DNA from: Paludibacteraceae bacterium
GTDB lineage: Bacteria > Bacteroidota > Bacteroidia > Bacteroidales > Paludibacteraceae
Length of the DNA stretch: 64,000 bases
NCBI GenBank assembly: GCA_017559505.1
Contig: JAFYSF010000008.1
Coordinates: forward strand, 46,032-110,031
Direction of reading: 5' to 3'
Position numbers and translations under genes: made by a program. Each line of letters begins with the position of its first letter. Within the stretch, counting starts at the first letter, position 1. Below the pieces are notes generated by a model. The model did no database searches. It had not been told where the DNA came from and saw only the letters and a program-made list of their open reading frames with translations. This document shows, one piece after another, positions 45,136-52,417 of this stretch.

Positions 45136-45166
45136 CAAAGTTACGAATAATCTTTTAATAAACAAA
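45136..45166 (-). promoter_or_regulatory. Promoter of the rnf operon
   Basis: On the reverse strand, TTTG (45163-45166), 19 bp, TAACTTTG (45136-45143). It overlaps the 3' end of the upstream lipoprotein gene, so the operon can be transcribed separately. Confidence 0.8.
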
Positions 45167-46297
45167 AGATTTTATTTGTTGTTTTTTTATATTTTTTATT
45201 AAATATTTATTGCCTTCAATATCTGTGAATGTTCCATAGTATTCGTTTTCTTTCACTTGCATAGTTGCCTTAACAATAGCCGTTTTTTTATCGGATGTTT
45301 CAATGAAACATTCATTTTCAATCAATGTGTAGGCTCTTACGTCTGTGCTTAGATAATAATTTCCCGTTGGCAATGTAGTTATAGATTTAGGCGTACGAGC
45401 AATGAATATTACTGTTGTATCGTTGTTTGATAGGGTTATTTTTATATGATTAAGTGTTGGTTCGTTTTCTATTTCTATCGATTCTTGTTCTGAATTTGTG
45501 TATTCTATAGTCGTGATTTTATTTTCATGGCTTGTGTCATATATATCAATTTGTCCATCAAACGAGGCATTTACTTTTTCTGTTTGAATGCCCGAGAATG
45601 AACATTTTACGGAATAGTCACCATTGTTTTCTATTATAATTTCTCCTTCTGTGAGGAATAGGGCAGATAATCCATTGTTTGTATATTGACCAAGATAAGA
45701 GCCTGTGGCATAATACGAATTGCCCTCTTGGCGCAAAGCTCCAGGTTGAATCGTATAGTCGTTGATCGTATCAGATGTTCTATATGTTCCTGCAGGCAAT
45801 TTTTCACTTTCGGCTGGAGCATAAAGATTTATATTGAGAAATAATCCATTCCCCGACATAGCCCCTGTTGAATCAACATTCAAATTGTCATCGTATAGAC
45901 GTAAAATCAAATTGCGTTGATTTGTTTCTGATTTCATTCCTTCGTCAAACACAACACAATTTGTGAATGTTATGTCGTATTTAGGAGCTACCACTGTTAC
46001 TCGACAATAATCCTCGTGATGTTTTGTTTTGCAAGTAATTGTGCATTCGCCTGCATATATAGCTGTTACGTTCCCCTTGCTATCTACTTGAGCCACATTT
46101 GGGTTGCTCGAACGCCACGCAACAGGATTGTATATTATTGCCGATATAGGGTTTATTATCATTTCTATTTGATAAGTTTCGCCTATCTTGAGTGTCAATT
46201 CATTAGGCTCAAGACGTACCGATTGCACTTTTGTTTCATCAGTGCACCCTATAAAACAAAAACAACAAACAAATATATATAGCAGTTTATTTTTCAT
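45155..46297 (-). CDS. Lipoprotein with N-terminal bacterial Ig-like (Big_2) domain
   Basis: A 380-residue lipoprotein with lipobox FIGC (Cys18). A Big_2 Ig-like domain covers residues 25-105 (LEPNELTLKIGETYQIEM; AWRSSNPNVAQVDSKGNVTA). The remainder contains two related beta-rich units with the pattern LPAGTYRTSDTINDYTIQPG and LPTGNYYLSTDVRAYTLIEN, so the C-terminal part appears to be an internal duplication. Architecture parallels the lipoprotein of the susCD operon (22348-23565). No enzyme motif is seen. Likely located at the outer membrane. Its stop region overlaps the rnf promoter. Confidence 0.78.
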   Translation of the reverse strand: MKNKLLYIFVCCFCFIGCTDETKVQSVRLEPNELTLKIGETYQIEMIINPISAIIYNPVAWRSSNPNVAQVDSKGNVTAIYAGECTITCKTKHHEDYCRVTVVAPKYDITFTNCVVFDEGMKSETNQRNLILRLYDDNLNVDSTGAMSGNGLFLNINLYAPAESEKLPAGTYRTSDTINDYTIQPGALRQEGNSYYATGSYLGQYTNNGLSALFLTEGEIIIENNGDYSVKCSFSGIQTEKVNASFDGQIDIYDTSHENKITTIEYTNSEQESIEIENEPTLNHIKITLSNNDTTVIFIARTPKSITTLPTGNYYLSTDVRAYTLIENECFIETSDKKTAIVKATMQVKENEYYGTFTDIEGNKYLIKNIKKQQIKSFVY

Positions 46298-46372
46298 TTT
46301 AGGTAAATAACGATAGTTAGATATAAGAACTTCGTGACAGAAAATTATATTTAACGTCAGTTCGATATAAGA

Positions 46373-46490
46373 ATTCCGTGCTATCCGTAGAGCGATTTTT
46401 GCGTAGCAAAAAAGCGAATTCTTATAATAATGTGGTAAATTTTAAGTTTTTATAATAAAAAATTCCGTGTGTTCCGTGCATTCCGCGAGA
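46373..46490 (+). repeat. Dispersed ATTCCGT-type repeat cluster
   Basis: ATTCCGTGCTATCCGTAGAG (46373-46392) matches the copy at 48455, and further ATTCCGTG/TTCCGTG/ATTCCGCG copies lie at 46462-46486. It occupies the 252-bp gap between two minus-strand genes. TTCGATATAAGAA-like pieces also recur here. Confidence 0.5.
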
Positions 46491-46530
46491 GATAAAATTA
46501 TATCGAACTCACGTTATTTAATTTATTCCC

Positions 46531-46572
46531 ATTTCTCATTTCTCATTCCTTATTCCTTATTCCTCATTCTTT
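46531..46572 (+). repeat. Heptamer array (ATTTCTC/ATTCCTC type) encoding a C-terminus and stop codon
   Basis: ATTTCTC, ATTTCTC, ATTCCTT, ATTCCTT, ATTCCTC, ATTCTTT. On the minus strand the units give the final residues RMRNKE and the stop codon of the permease gene. Confidence 0.9.
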
Positions 46573-47761
46573 TCACTGTGTATAAAGCCGAAATATAACC
46601 CATTGTCAATACAGCCACAATTACGGCTATTACATCAAACATTTGTAGTTCAACCGGATATATTTGTGCAATATATCCAGTCCCTATTTTAATTAATCCA
46701 AAATATTGTTGTAGTAGCACAATGCCAACGCCGAAAACCGCACCTATAACTACGCCAAAAGCTGAAATCAGAGTTCCTTCTAGTGTAAATAGTTGTTTTA
46801 TTTGTTTATGTGTCGCTCCTAGTGATTCGAATAGCAATATATCATCTTTCTTTTCAATTATAATCATTGAAAGAGAGCCGATTATATTGAATGTCGCTAT
46901 CAATACGATGAAACACAAAATCATAAACGTAGTCCACTTTTCTATTTTCACAATGCGATAGAAATCCGCCTGTTGTTCATATTGGTCGAGTACAATATAT
47001 CGTTCCGATACAACGTCTTGTAGTTGCTTTTTTGCTGATTTTATATCTTCATCCTTGCATTTTATTTCGATAGCAGTAACATAATCTGGCTTTAGTTGAT
47101 ATGCCTCGCGCACAACATCAATAGGCATTATAATGAGATTGTCGTCATATTTCGGTTGTTGAACACTGAATATGCCATTGTTGTAAAATGTCGTTTGTGT
47201 AAAATTTGCATCAGGCCGAGCAAGATTCACCTTTCTGTTTTTCGGAGCATATAGTGTAAGTGGCAGAGTCAAATCCACCCCCGAATTTATACGCTCAGCC
47301 AATCCAATTCCTATTGCTGCAATATTATGATTGTCGTATGAATTATCAAAATTCAACGAACCGTCCCATATAATATTTTCATTACTAACAATATAATCGT
47401 AATTGTTCTCCACCCCTTTGATGATAGCGGGCGACTGTTTGTCATTGAATGCAATCAACCCATCTTGTTCTACCACCTCACACCATGCCGTGTGTATTTT
47501 CAATTTTTTCGATTGTACTATTAACGAGTCTTTCGAAGAAAAAGCTTTTCCCTCACGCGGTAATATCTTTAGCGAAGGGTCAAATGCCGAAAAAGAATCT
47601 TGAACTATATTTTCAAAGCCATTGACCACCGAAAGCACTGCAATCAGAGCCGCAGTACCCACAGCAACCCCCACCATACTAACCCAAGTGATTAGGTTTA
47701 TGGTGTTATGACGCTTCTTTGAGAAAAGATAACGAATTGCTATGAATAATCTATAATTCAT
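46550..47761 (-). CDS. FtsX/LolE-type ABC transporter permease
   Basis: A 403-residue membrane protein of the MacB/LolCE permease type. The N-terminal cytoplasmic/TM1 region MNYRLFIAIRYLFSKKRHNTINLITWVSMVGVAVGTAALIAVLSV is characteristic. A large periplasmic domain (about 50-265) is followed by three C-terminal helices (about 272-295, 320-345, 372-395) with IIEKKDDILLFESLGATHKQI. In Gram-negatives LolC/E extracts lipoproteins for delivery to the outer membrane, which is the likely role. The ATPase partner is not in the window. The last residues and stop codon come from a heptamer repeat. It follows rbfA on the same strand. Confidence 0.9.
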   Translation of the reverse strand: MNYRLFIAIRYLFSKKRHNTINLITWVSMVGVAVGTAALIAVLSVVNGFENIVQDSFSAFDPSLKILPREGKAFSSKDSLIVQSKKLKIHTAWCEVVEQDGLIAFNDKQSPAIIKGVENNYDYIVSNENIIWDGSLNFDNSYDNHNIAAIGIGLAERINSGVDLTLPLTLYAPKNRKVNLARPDANFTQTTFYNNGIFSVQQPKYDDNLIIMPIDVVREAYQLKPDYVTAIEIKCKDEDIKSAKKQLQDVVSERYIVLDQYEQQADFYRIVKIEKWTTFMILCFIVLIATFNIIGSLSMIIIEKKDDILLFESLGATHKQIKQLFTLEGTLISAFGVVIGAVFGVGIVLLQQYFGLIKIGTGYIAQIYPVELQMFDVIAVIVAVLTMGYISALYTVKRMRNKE

Positions 47762-47783
47762 AAATGAAGTTAGATAGTTAATT

Positions 47784-47818
47784 AATTATGCATTATGAAT
47801 TATGCATTATGCATTAAT
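47784..47818 (+). repeat. Heptamer array (AATTATG/CATTATG type)
   Basis: AATTATG, CATTATG, AATTATG, CATTATG, CATTAAT, between the rbfA stop codon and the permease start. Confidence 0.9.
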
Positions 47819-48186
47819 CAAATTTCATCAAGCGGAGTATGCAAGAATGGGTCAGCATTGAGCAATTCATCAATTTTAGACAATTTTTCAATCGACTCAT
47901 CATTGTAGAAATTGAGTTCAGGGATAATTCTCAATTGGTGGCGGAGGCGATTACCAAGTTCAAAGCGAAGGGCTTTAGTGTCATTGTTTACCTGCTCAAG
48001 CACAGCTGCAGCCTTCTCCGTAGGGAACACACTGAGGTAAATACGCGCAATGCTTAAGTCTGGCGTAATACGAACTTCCGATACACTAATCAAAGTACCT
48101 TGTATCTGACGTGCATAATGAATAAATATCTCTCCAAACTCTTTTTGGAGCATACGTGCAATTTTTTCTTGTCTTGTAGATTCCAT
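47818..48186 (-). CDS. rbfA: Ribosome-binding factor A
   Basis: A 122-residue KH-fold protein needed for late maturation of the 30S subunit. The start is ATG 48186 (MESTRQEKIARMLQKEFGEIF), matching the usual RbfA N-terminus; an upstream in-frame ATG at 48231 would add a 15-residue extension without family support. Conserved parts are ISVSEVRITPDLSIARIYLSVF and LRHQLRIIPELNFYNDESIE. It is followed by the LolE-type permease gene, an order common in Bacteroidales. A 103-bp heptamer array lies 71 bp upstream, between a -7-like box and the start. Confidence 0.94.
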   Translation of the reverse strand: MESTRQEKIARMLQKEFGEIFIHYARQIQGTLISVSEVRITPDLSIARIYLSVFPTEKAAAVLEQVNNDTKALRFELGNRLRHQLRIIPELNFYNDESIEKLSKIDELLNADPFLHTPLDEI

Positions 48187-48257
48187 ATTATCTTGTTTAA
48201 TGTATATAAATTTCTTAACAAACACAACCACTATCCAATCAACAGTACATCTCCATC

Positions 48258-48360
48258 TACTATCTACTATCTACTATCGACTGTTGACTGTTGACTGTTG
48301 ACTGTTGACTGTTGACTGTTGACTGTTGACTGTTGACTGTTGACTGTTGACTGTTGACTT
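48258..48360 (+). repeat. Long heptamer array (TACTATC then GACTGTT)
   Basis: Three TACTATC units (48258-48278) run without break into eleven exact GACTGTT units (48279-48355), the longest heptamer array in the window. A TAACTTTG -7-like box on the reverse strand (48369-48376) just beyond it suggests the array is inside the rbfA 5' leader. Confidence 0.95.
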
Positions 48361-48430
48361 TAATCTTGCAAAGTTACAAAAAAAAATTGGTATAGTAAAA
48401 TACCAAAAAATGGGGAATTTACCTGGGGAA

Positions 48431-48445
48431 TTTATAGAAGTCCCC
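48431..48445 (+). repeat. Dispersed repeat TTTATAGAAGTCCCC, exact copy
   Basis: Exact copy followed by TTAATAAGG, 10 bp before an ATTCCGT-type repeat. Confidence 0.7.
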
Positions 48446-48454
48446 TTAATAAGG

Positions 48455-48476
48455 ATTCCGTACTATCTGTAGTGCG
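48455..48476 (+). repeat. Dispersed ATTCCGT-type repeat
   Basis: ATTCCGTACTATCTGTAGTG continuing CG. Matches 46373-46395 and, less closely, 5261-5284. Confidence 0.55.
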
Positions 48477-48479
48477 CTT

Positions 48480-48499
48480 GGTTCTTCGTCAACTTAGTT
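48480..48499 (+). repeat. Dispersed repeat GGTTCTTCGTCAACTTAGTT, copy 1
   Basis: Exact 20-bp match to 49177-49196. A reverse copy with two mismatches is at 49334-49353. Confidence 0.7.
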
Positions 48500-48864
48500 G
48501 AAAAATATCTTCACAAAATTATCTCATACTACCTTGTTTTGTACAATTTCTTTATCCATCAGCAAGATACCTCTAAGATAGTAAACCATACTTGCTCCTT
48601 ACACTAAATTATCTAGAGTAGCGCAGCGTTCTAGTATGTCTAGAACGTCTAGAATATTTACAAACACATATATATATCCTTCTTTTAAGGGCGTCGAAGA
48701 CGTCCAATCATACATAACCGCTGCGTGACCAAGCGAAGCAAGGGAACCTGCGGATAGATAACCATCTCCCCTCTCGTCCCCAAAGGGGGGCGAACTATTG
48801 TGAAAAACAAAACTTCTTTCAATTAAACTGACGAAAAACCTTAACCTTTCCTTACCTTCAATAT

Positions 48865-48930
48865 ACTATAAACATAGGATAAATATAGGATAAATATACT
48901 ATAAATATATGATAAATATACTATATAGCA
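48865..48930 (+). repeat. Tandem 11-bp repeat (AGGATAAATAT/ACTATAAATAT)
   Basis: Six 11-bp units: ACTATAAACAT, AGGATAAATAT, AGGATAAATAT, ACTATAAATAT, ATGATAAATAT, ACTATATAGCA. Same period as the array at 16223-16277. Confidence 0.85.
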
Positions 48931-49017
48931 ATGTGCATAAATTCTGTTGAATATTAACAAGACTTCTATAAATAGTCTTCTTTATTAAACACTTTTTGCG
49001 CTAATTTGTCTTTTGTA

Positions 49018-49197
49018 TTTATAGAAGTCAAATCAGGAGAAAACCTACGCTCTCGAAGTTTCTTCTTATTCTGTCAAACATACGAACCTCAAAATGCCAT
49101 AAAACTTTCAACACAATACTATCAATCCAATGACACTATCAAAAACATTCCACTATATGCGTTAAATTCTTATTTTGGTTCTTCGTCAACTTAGTTG
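49018..49197 (+). pseudogene. C-terminal remnant of a DUF4143-type AAA ATPase
   Basis: The frame reads FIEVKSGENLRSRSFFLFCQ, then TYEPQNAIKLSTQYYQ and NIPLYALNSYFGSSST. This matches the C-terminal nuclease-like end of DUF4143 ATPases (xIEVKxGEN ... xPLYAL). Nothing of the ATPase domain is present. The sequence just before it (48978-49017, TTATTAAACACTTTT then AATTTGTCTT) resembles the upstream region of the intact ATPase gene at 52418, as if a deletion joined a promoter region to the last part of the gene. An ATG near 49006 in the same frame is not a credible start. Confidence 0.65.
49177..49196 (+). repeat. Dispersed repeat GGTTCTTCGTCAACTTAGTT, copy 2
   Basis: Exact copy of 48480-48499, at the end of the DUF4143 remnant. 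Confidence 0.7.
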
Positions 49198-49333
49198 AGA
49201 GTATTATAAGAGTATCTCCTCTAAACTAAAAATAAACACTCAAAACTATGATAATCCGATATTGTCCCCCTGTTTTAGGGGGACGAGCCCAACGGGCGGA
49301 GGGGGTTATGTAAAGTAACGAATGTATTTTTTT

Positions 49334-49353
49334 AACTAAGTTGAAGAAGGACC
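49334..49353 (-). repeat. Dispersed repeat GGTTCTTCGTCAACTTAGTT, copy 3 (reverse, 2 mismatches)
   Basis: Reverse complement reads GGTCCTTCTTCAACTTAGTT. Together with copy 2 it forms inverted ends around 49177-49353, inside which lie GTCCCCC...GGGGGAC (about 49266-49286) and a CCAACGGGCGGAGGGGG piece. Confidence 0.55.
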
Positions 49354-49374
49354 CTTATTTTTAATTGTAAACAT

Positions 49375-49414
49375 AAAAAAGGTTGACCAATATCACTCAT
49401 GGTCAACCTTTTTT
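49375..49414. terminator. Intrinsic terminator, bidirectional form
   Basis: GGTTGACCA (49381-49389) pairs with TGGTCAACC (49400-49408), flanked by an A run and a T run. It ends the transcript of the minus-strand gene at 49520-51811. Confidence 0.85.
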
Positions 49415-49519
49415 ATTCAACATCAATCTCTTCTATACCATTAAATCGTCTTCATTGTTTACATATAACTGTTTGAAGTACATTGATATTTATATTAAAA
49501 AAATTATATATATATCCTA

Positions 49520-51811
49520 TTATTCATATTTCACACTCACCCTCTTTCCTTCCAATGTAATCCATTCTTCATTCTCACGACATGAATGCAATCTAGAATA
49601 TGGACCAATACACTTAAACACCAAACTTCTATTCTCATCTATTTCCTTAGGCAAATTGTCAAACTCTATTTCGCAATACTTCACTGGCACCACTACCTTA
49701 TTCTCCACCACATCAATTATACCAGTTCTAAACTCTAACCCACAATTTTCTAAATTATATTTCAACGAGAAACTATAATCTTCGCCATTATAATCTACCT
49801 CATACTCTTGGCGTACCCACACTTGCATATATCGTCCTGATGTTCTCTCATAAGATCCATATCGTCCTTGGGGTTCATAAAATGGATGCATATATGCGTA
49901 ACCCAACTGATTCAATAGTTTTCCACTTCGATCCACCTCATACATCTTGCCATTATACGTCACCTCAAACCTCTGTGCCATAGAATCTACCACTGTTATA
50001 TGGTCATACTTCGTAGGCACAATCAATCGCAAATTTTCATCTAACAAACCCCATTTCCCATCAAGTTTCACCTTGCGATACTTACCAAATACAGGTTTCT
50101 TTATACGTTGATATTTTGGTTCAATCACCCATTTCCCCTCATGGTCAATCAATCCACAACGCCCCTTCTCATCTGTCATTTTACAATATCCATTATAAAA
50201 TCTATAGGTATAAGGCGCATAACTTGCATACATCGGATACTGAAATGGTATGACTACAGTGTTATTCTTGTCAATAAACCCTATCTTATTATCTTTCACT
50301 ACAGCCGCAACACCTTCTGAAAATAACCACGCATAATCATATTCAGCCTTAATATCAATCTCGCCTGTCACCACATTCAAATATCCACGATTATACGCCG
50401 AATCAATATACACAATTTTCGATTCCGCCACCATATCAAAAGGCAAAATATCATCTATTTCTGCCTCATGCAAATACTTTTTAGTATTGATGTTATACAC
50501 TTTCGCCTCCCACAATGTATTAATTACAATACTATCTGAATATTGCAAGTCTCCTGATTTTAATCTATAACCCTCTTGCTCACGATTCTCTTGCTGCACT
50601 TTATCTTTAATATATTTAAAACATACATTTAGTCCTCCAACTACCATCAACACGACCATACCCCAACAAAAAATTCTCTTAATTCGTCTAAATCTATTAT
50701 TATCAATCACAAACCCATCTTCCAACGAAAGAAAAACAATAAATGTGTTACATAGCCAACCAGCGAATATAATTACAAACGTTGAAATACAAGCAATAGC
50801 AAAAATCAATCCATATATAAATTCAATAATATTATTATCAAATAATTTTGTTTCATAATCAATATACTGCCCAACGGCAAACAATACACAAGTCAATGAC
50901 ACTAAAACACCCAATCCACGCAAACTCTTTCTATTAAATCTTTTCAACCACGAATCTTGAGTTTCTTTCTTAAGAAAACATATCACACTATGAAGCCAGC
51001 AAATAAATAAGGTAAAATATAAAAACAAAAATCCACCGCCTAATTCATAACGATAATATCCCCAAAAACCAAACCATCCCAAATTCAAACACCAATGACA
51101 CAATGTCAAAACAATAAGATTTACAACTGATATTTTAGAAATGAGCTGTTGTTTTTTTGTAAATACCATTTTATCTGTTTCTTTGCCCATCTCAACTGTT
51201 TCTAACCAAGGCATAACCAAACTTCCTATCCAAAATAATAATGGTATAAAAGCCCAAACACTTATTGACCATGCCCCCATATGCCAATCCATAAAATAAT
51301 CAGCCGAAACAAAATACCACAACGCATTTGACACTACAACAGCTATCACTGCCACACATAACACACTTGCAATCATCAATGCATAGTAGTGTGAATTATA
51401 ACTATCCACATGTTCTTTCACATCACTAGTAGTTTTCAGTAGATGATAAAAATACCATAGAGCAATAGTACAATCCAACCTGTACCCCAATTGAAAATAA
51501 TAAAACGTAGGACTATAAGTATTATGACCAATAGTATAAAGAACCAAAAATACAACCGTACTTCCAATCAGTGCAATCATACTTTTCTTTTCCAATTGTG
51601 GCATCTCGTCTCTATATTTCCACATACCCCAAAAGAACAACGCAATAGCAATTACCGCCACACACCACACCATATCACCAAACAGACTCGCTCTAATAGG
51701 ATGCCCCGCTAAAAGCAAATCATAAATCACACTTCTAAACATCGTTCTCAACACACATAGCGACATCATCACCGCCGCCACCAAAGTAGTTTTTCTTAAA
51801 GATAATTTCAT
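49520..51811 (-). CDS. Polytopic membrane protein with C-terminal WG repeats
   Basis: A 763-residue protein. Residues 1-410 contain about nine to ten hydrophobic segments (for example 8-30, 40-62, 78-98, 140-165, 180-205, 228-250, 262-282, 298-315, 330-362, 382-402), with no transporter motif I recognise. Residues 430-763 hold WG-type repeats, short beta units such as GYLNVVTGEIDIKAEYDYAW, KIGFIDKNNTVVIPFQYP, RCGLIDHEGKWVIEPKY and KWGLLDENLRLIVPTKYD. Such repeats are thought to act as protein-binding domains. A dispersed 15-bp repeat (51841-51855) lies 30 bp upstream of the start codon. Monocistronic. Function unknown. Confidence 0.8.
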   Translation of the reverse strand: MKLSLRKTTLVAAVMMSLCVLRTMFRSVIYDLLLAGHPIRASLFGDMVWCVAVIAIALFFWGMWKYRDEMPQLEKKSMIALIGSTVVFLVLYTIGHNTYSPTFYYFQLGYRLDCTIALWYFYHLLKTTSDVKEHVDSYNSHYYALMIASVLCVAVIAVVVSNALWYFVSADYFMDWHMGAWSISVWAFIPLLFWIGSLVMPWLETVEMGKETDKMVFTKKQQLISKISVVNLIVLTLCHWCLNLGWFGFWGYYRYELGGGFLFLYFTLFICWLHSVICFLKKETQDSWLKRFNRKSLRGLGVLVSLTCVLFAVGQYIDYETKLFDNNIIEFIYGLIFAIACISTFVIIFAGWLCNTFIVFLSLEDGFVIDNNRFRRIKRIFCWGMVVLMVVGGLNVCFKYIKDKVQQENREQEGYRLKSGDLQYSDSIVINTLWEAKVYNINTKKYLHEAEIDDILPFDMVAESKIVYIDSAYNRGYLNVVTGEIDIKAEYDYAWLFSEGVAAVVKDNKIGFIDKNNTVVIPFQYPMYASYAPYTYRFYNGYCKMTDEKGRCGLIDHEGKWVIEPKYQRIKKPVFGKYRKVKLDGKWGLLDENLRLIVPTKYDHITVVDSMAQRFEVTYNGKMYEVDRSGKLLNQLGYAYMHPFYEPQGRYGSYERTSGRYMQVWVRQEYEVDYNGEDYSFSLKYNLENCGLEFRTGIIDVVENKVVVPVKYCEIEFDNLPKEIDENRSLVFKCIGPYSRLHSCRENEEWITLEGKRVSVKYE

Positions 51812-51840
51812 AATACCTTAAAATTTATTTTTTTATTAAA

Positions 51841-51855
51841 GGGGACTTCTATAAA
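51841..51855 (-). repeat. Dispersed repeat TTTATAGAAGTCCCC, exact copy (reverse)
   Basis: GGGGACTTCTATAAA on the + strand. It lies just upstream of the WG-repeat membrane protein gene. Confidence 0.7.
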
Positions 51856-52252
51856 TTGCCTTGTAAATAAAATTTGAATTTTTGCTTAAGTGAGAACAGA
51901 GTCAAGCTTGCTTGAACTATGTTGAACGGAGCAAAAATCTTGGAGAAATTTTTAGCGAGCAGATTATTAGTTTTTTATTTAGACTAAAATTGCGGTTAAA
52001 AGAAGCAGAGATGAACTTGTTCAATCTATGCTGAACGGGAGCAATTTTATTAATAGCGAGCTATTTGGTTAAATAAACAGCTAATAAGGTGCCACTAAAA
52101 AACACTTTTTTCGATTGACGAGAGCAATAAAGTTTACTTTAATTGCCGAGTGTAGAAAAAAGCTTGATAAAAAATTTTATACAAGAACTTTTGTAAAATC
52201 CCAATTGTCAATTAAAGTGGGGAACTATAAGTCTTGAACCGAAGGTGAAAAA

Positions 52253-52266
52253 TTTATAGAAGTCCC
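52253..52266 (+). repeat. Dispersed repeat TTTATAGAAGTCCC, near-complete copy
   Basis: 14 of 15 bases of the repeat, followed by TTAA. It is close to a short AACCGAAGGT match at about 52237. Confidence 0.65.
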
Positions 52267-52359
52267 TTAAAAACATTCACCAACCCAAAGTGATTTCCTT
52301 ATTAAACACTTTTGGTTAAAATTTGTCTTCTCTATTAAACAAATTTCCCTTAAATTTGT

Positions 52360-52390
52360 TTTGTGGGTTAAACAAATTATTGTATCTTTG
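52360..52390 (+). promoter_or_regulatory. Promoter of the AAA/DUF4143 ATPase gene
   Basis: TTTG (52360-52363), 19 bp, TATCTTTG (52383-52390). It excludes the in-frame ATG at 52361 and supports translation from 52418. Confidence 0.85.
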
Positions 52391-52417
52391 CATCAAAATT
52401 TAAAATGCTATTTTTAT

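Larger units (their letters stand above)
48361..49005. other. Gene-less, repeat-rich stretch
   Basis: About 640 bp without a supportable gene. It contains dispersed repeat copies (48431, 48455, 48480), an 11-bp tandem array (48865-48930) and short inverted repeats near 48630 (TCTAGAAC). A CTCGTCCCCAAAGGGGGGCGA-like piece near 48775 resembles GTCCCCC-rich pieces at 16200 and 49265. It looks like accumulated non-coding repeat debris. Confidence 0.7.
51812..52359. other. Gene-less intergenic region with an imperfect internal duplication
   Basis: About 550 bp without a supportable gene. Two related blocks, 51893-51960 and 52002-52061, share AGCTTG/AACTTG, then CTATGTTGAACGGAGCAA versus CTATGCTGAACGGGAGCAA, then TAGCGAGC. 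The dispersed 15-bp repeat is present at both sides (51841 reverse, 52253 forward). The last part (52297-52350) repeats TATTAAAC and AAATTTGTC pieces before the ATPase promoter. Confidence 0.6.

Noticed and set aside
48258..48360. CRISPR-like array
   Set aside because: Contiguous 7-bp units without spacers and no cas genes; this is a tandem repeat.
49266..49310. Insertion-sequence end (GTCCCCCTGTTTTAGGGGGAC hairpin and GC-rich flank)
   Set aside because: No transposase frame or target duplication is visible; it is treated as part of the repeat debris.
52361..52417. Upstream ATG giving a longer AAA ATPase
   Set aside because: It lies between the -33 and -7 elements of a perfect promoter, so it would not be on the transcript.
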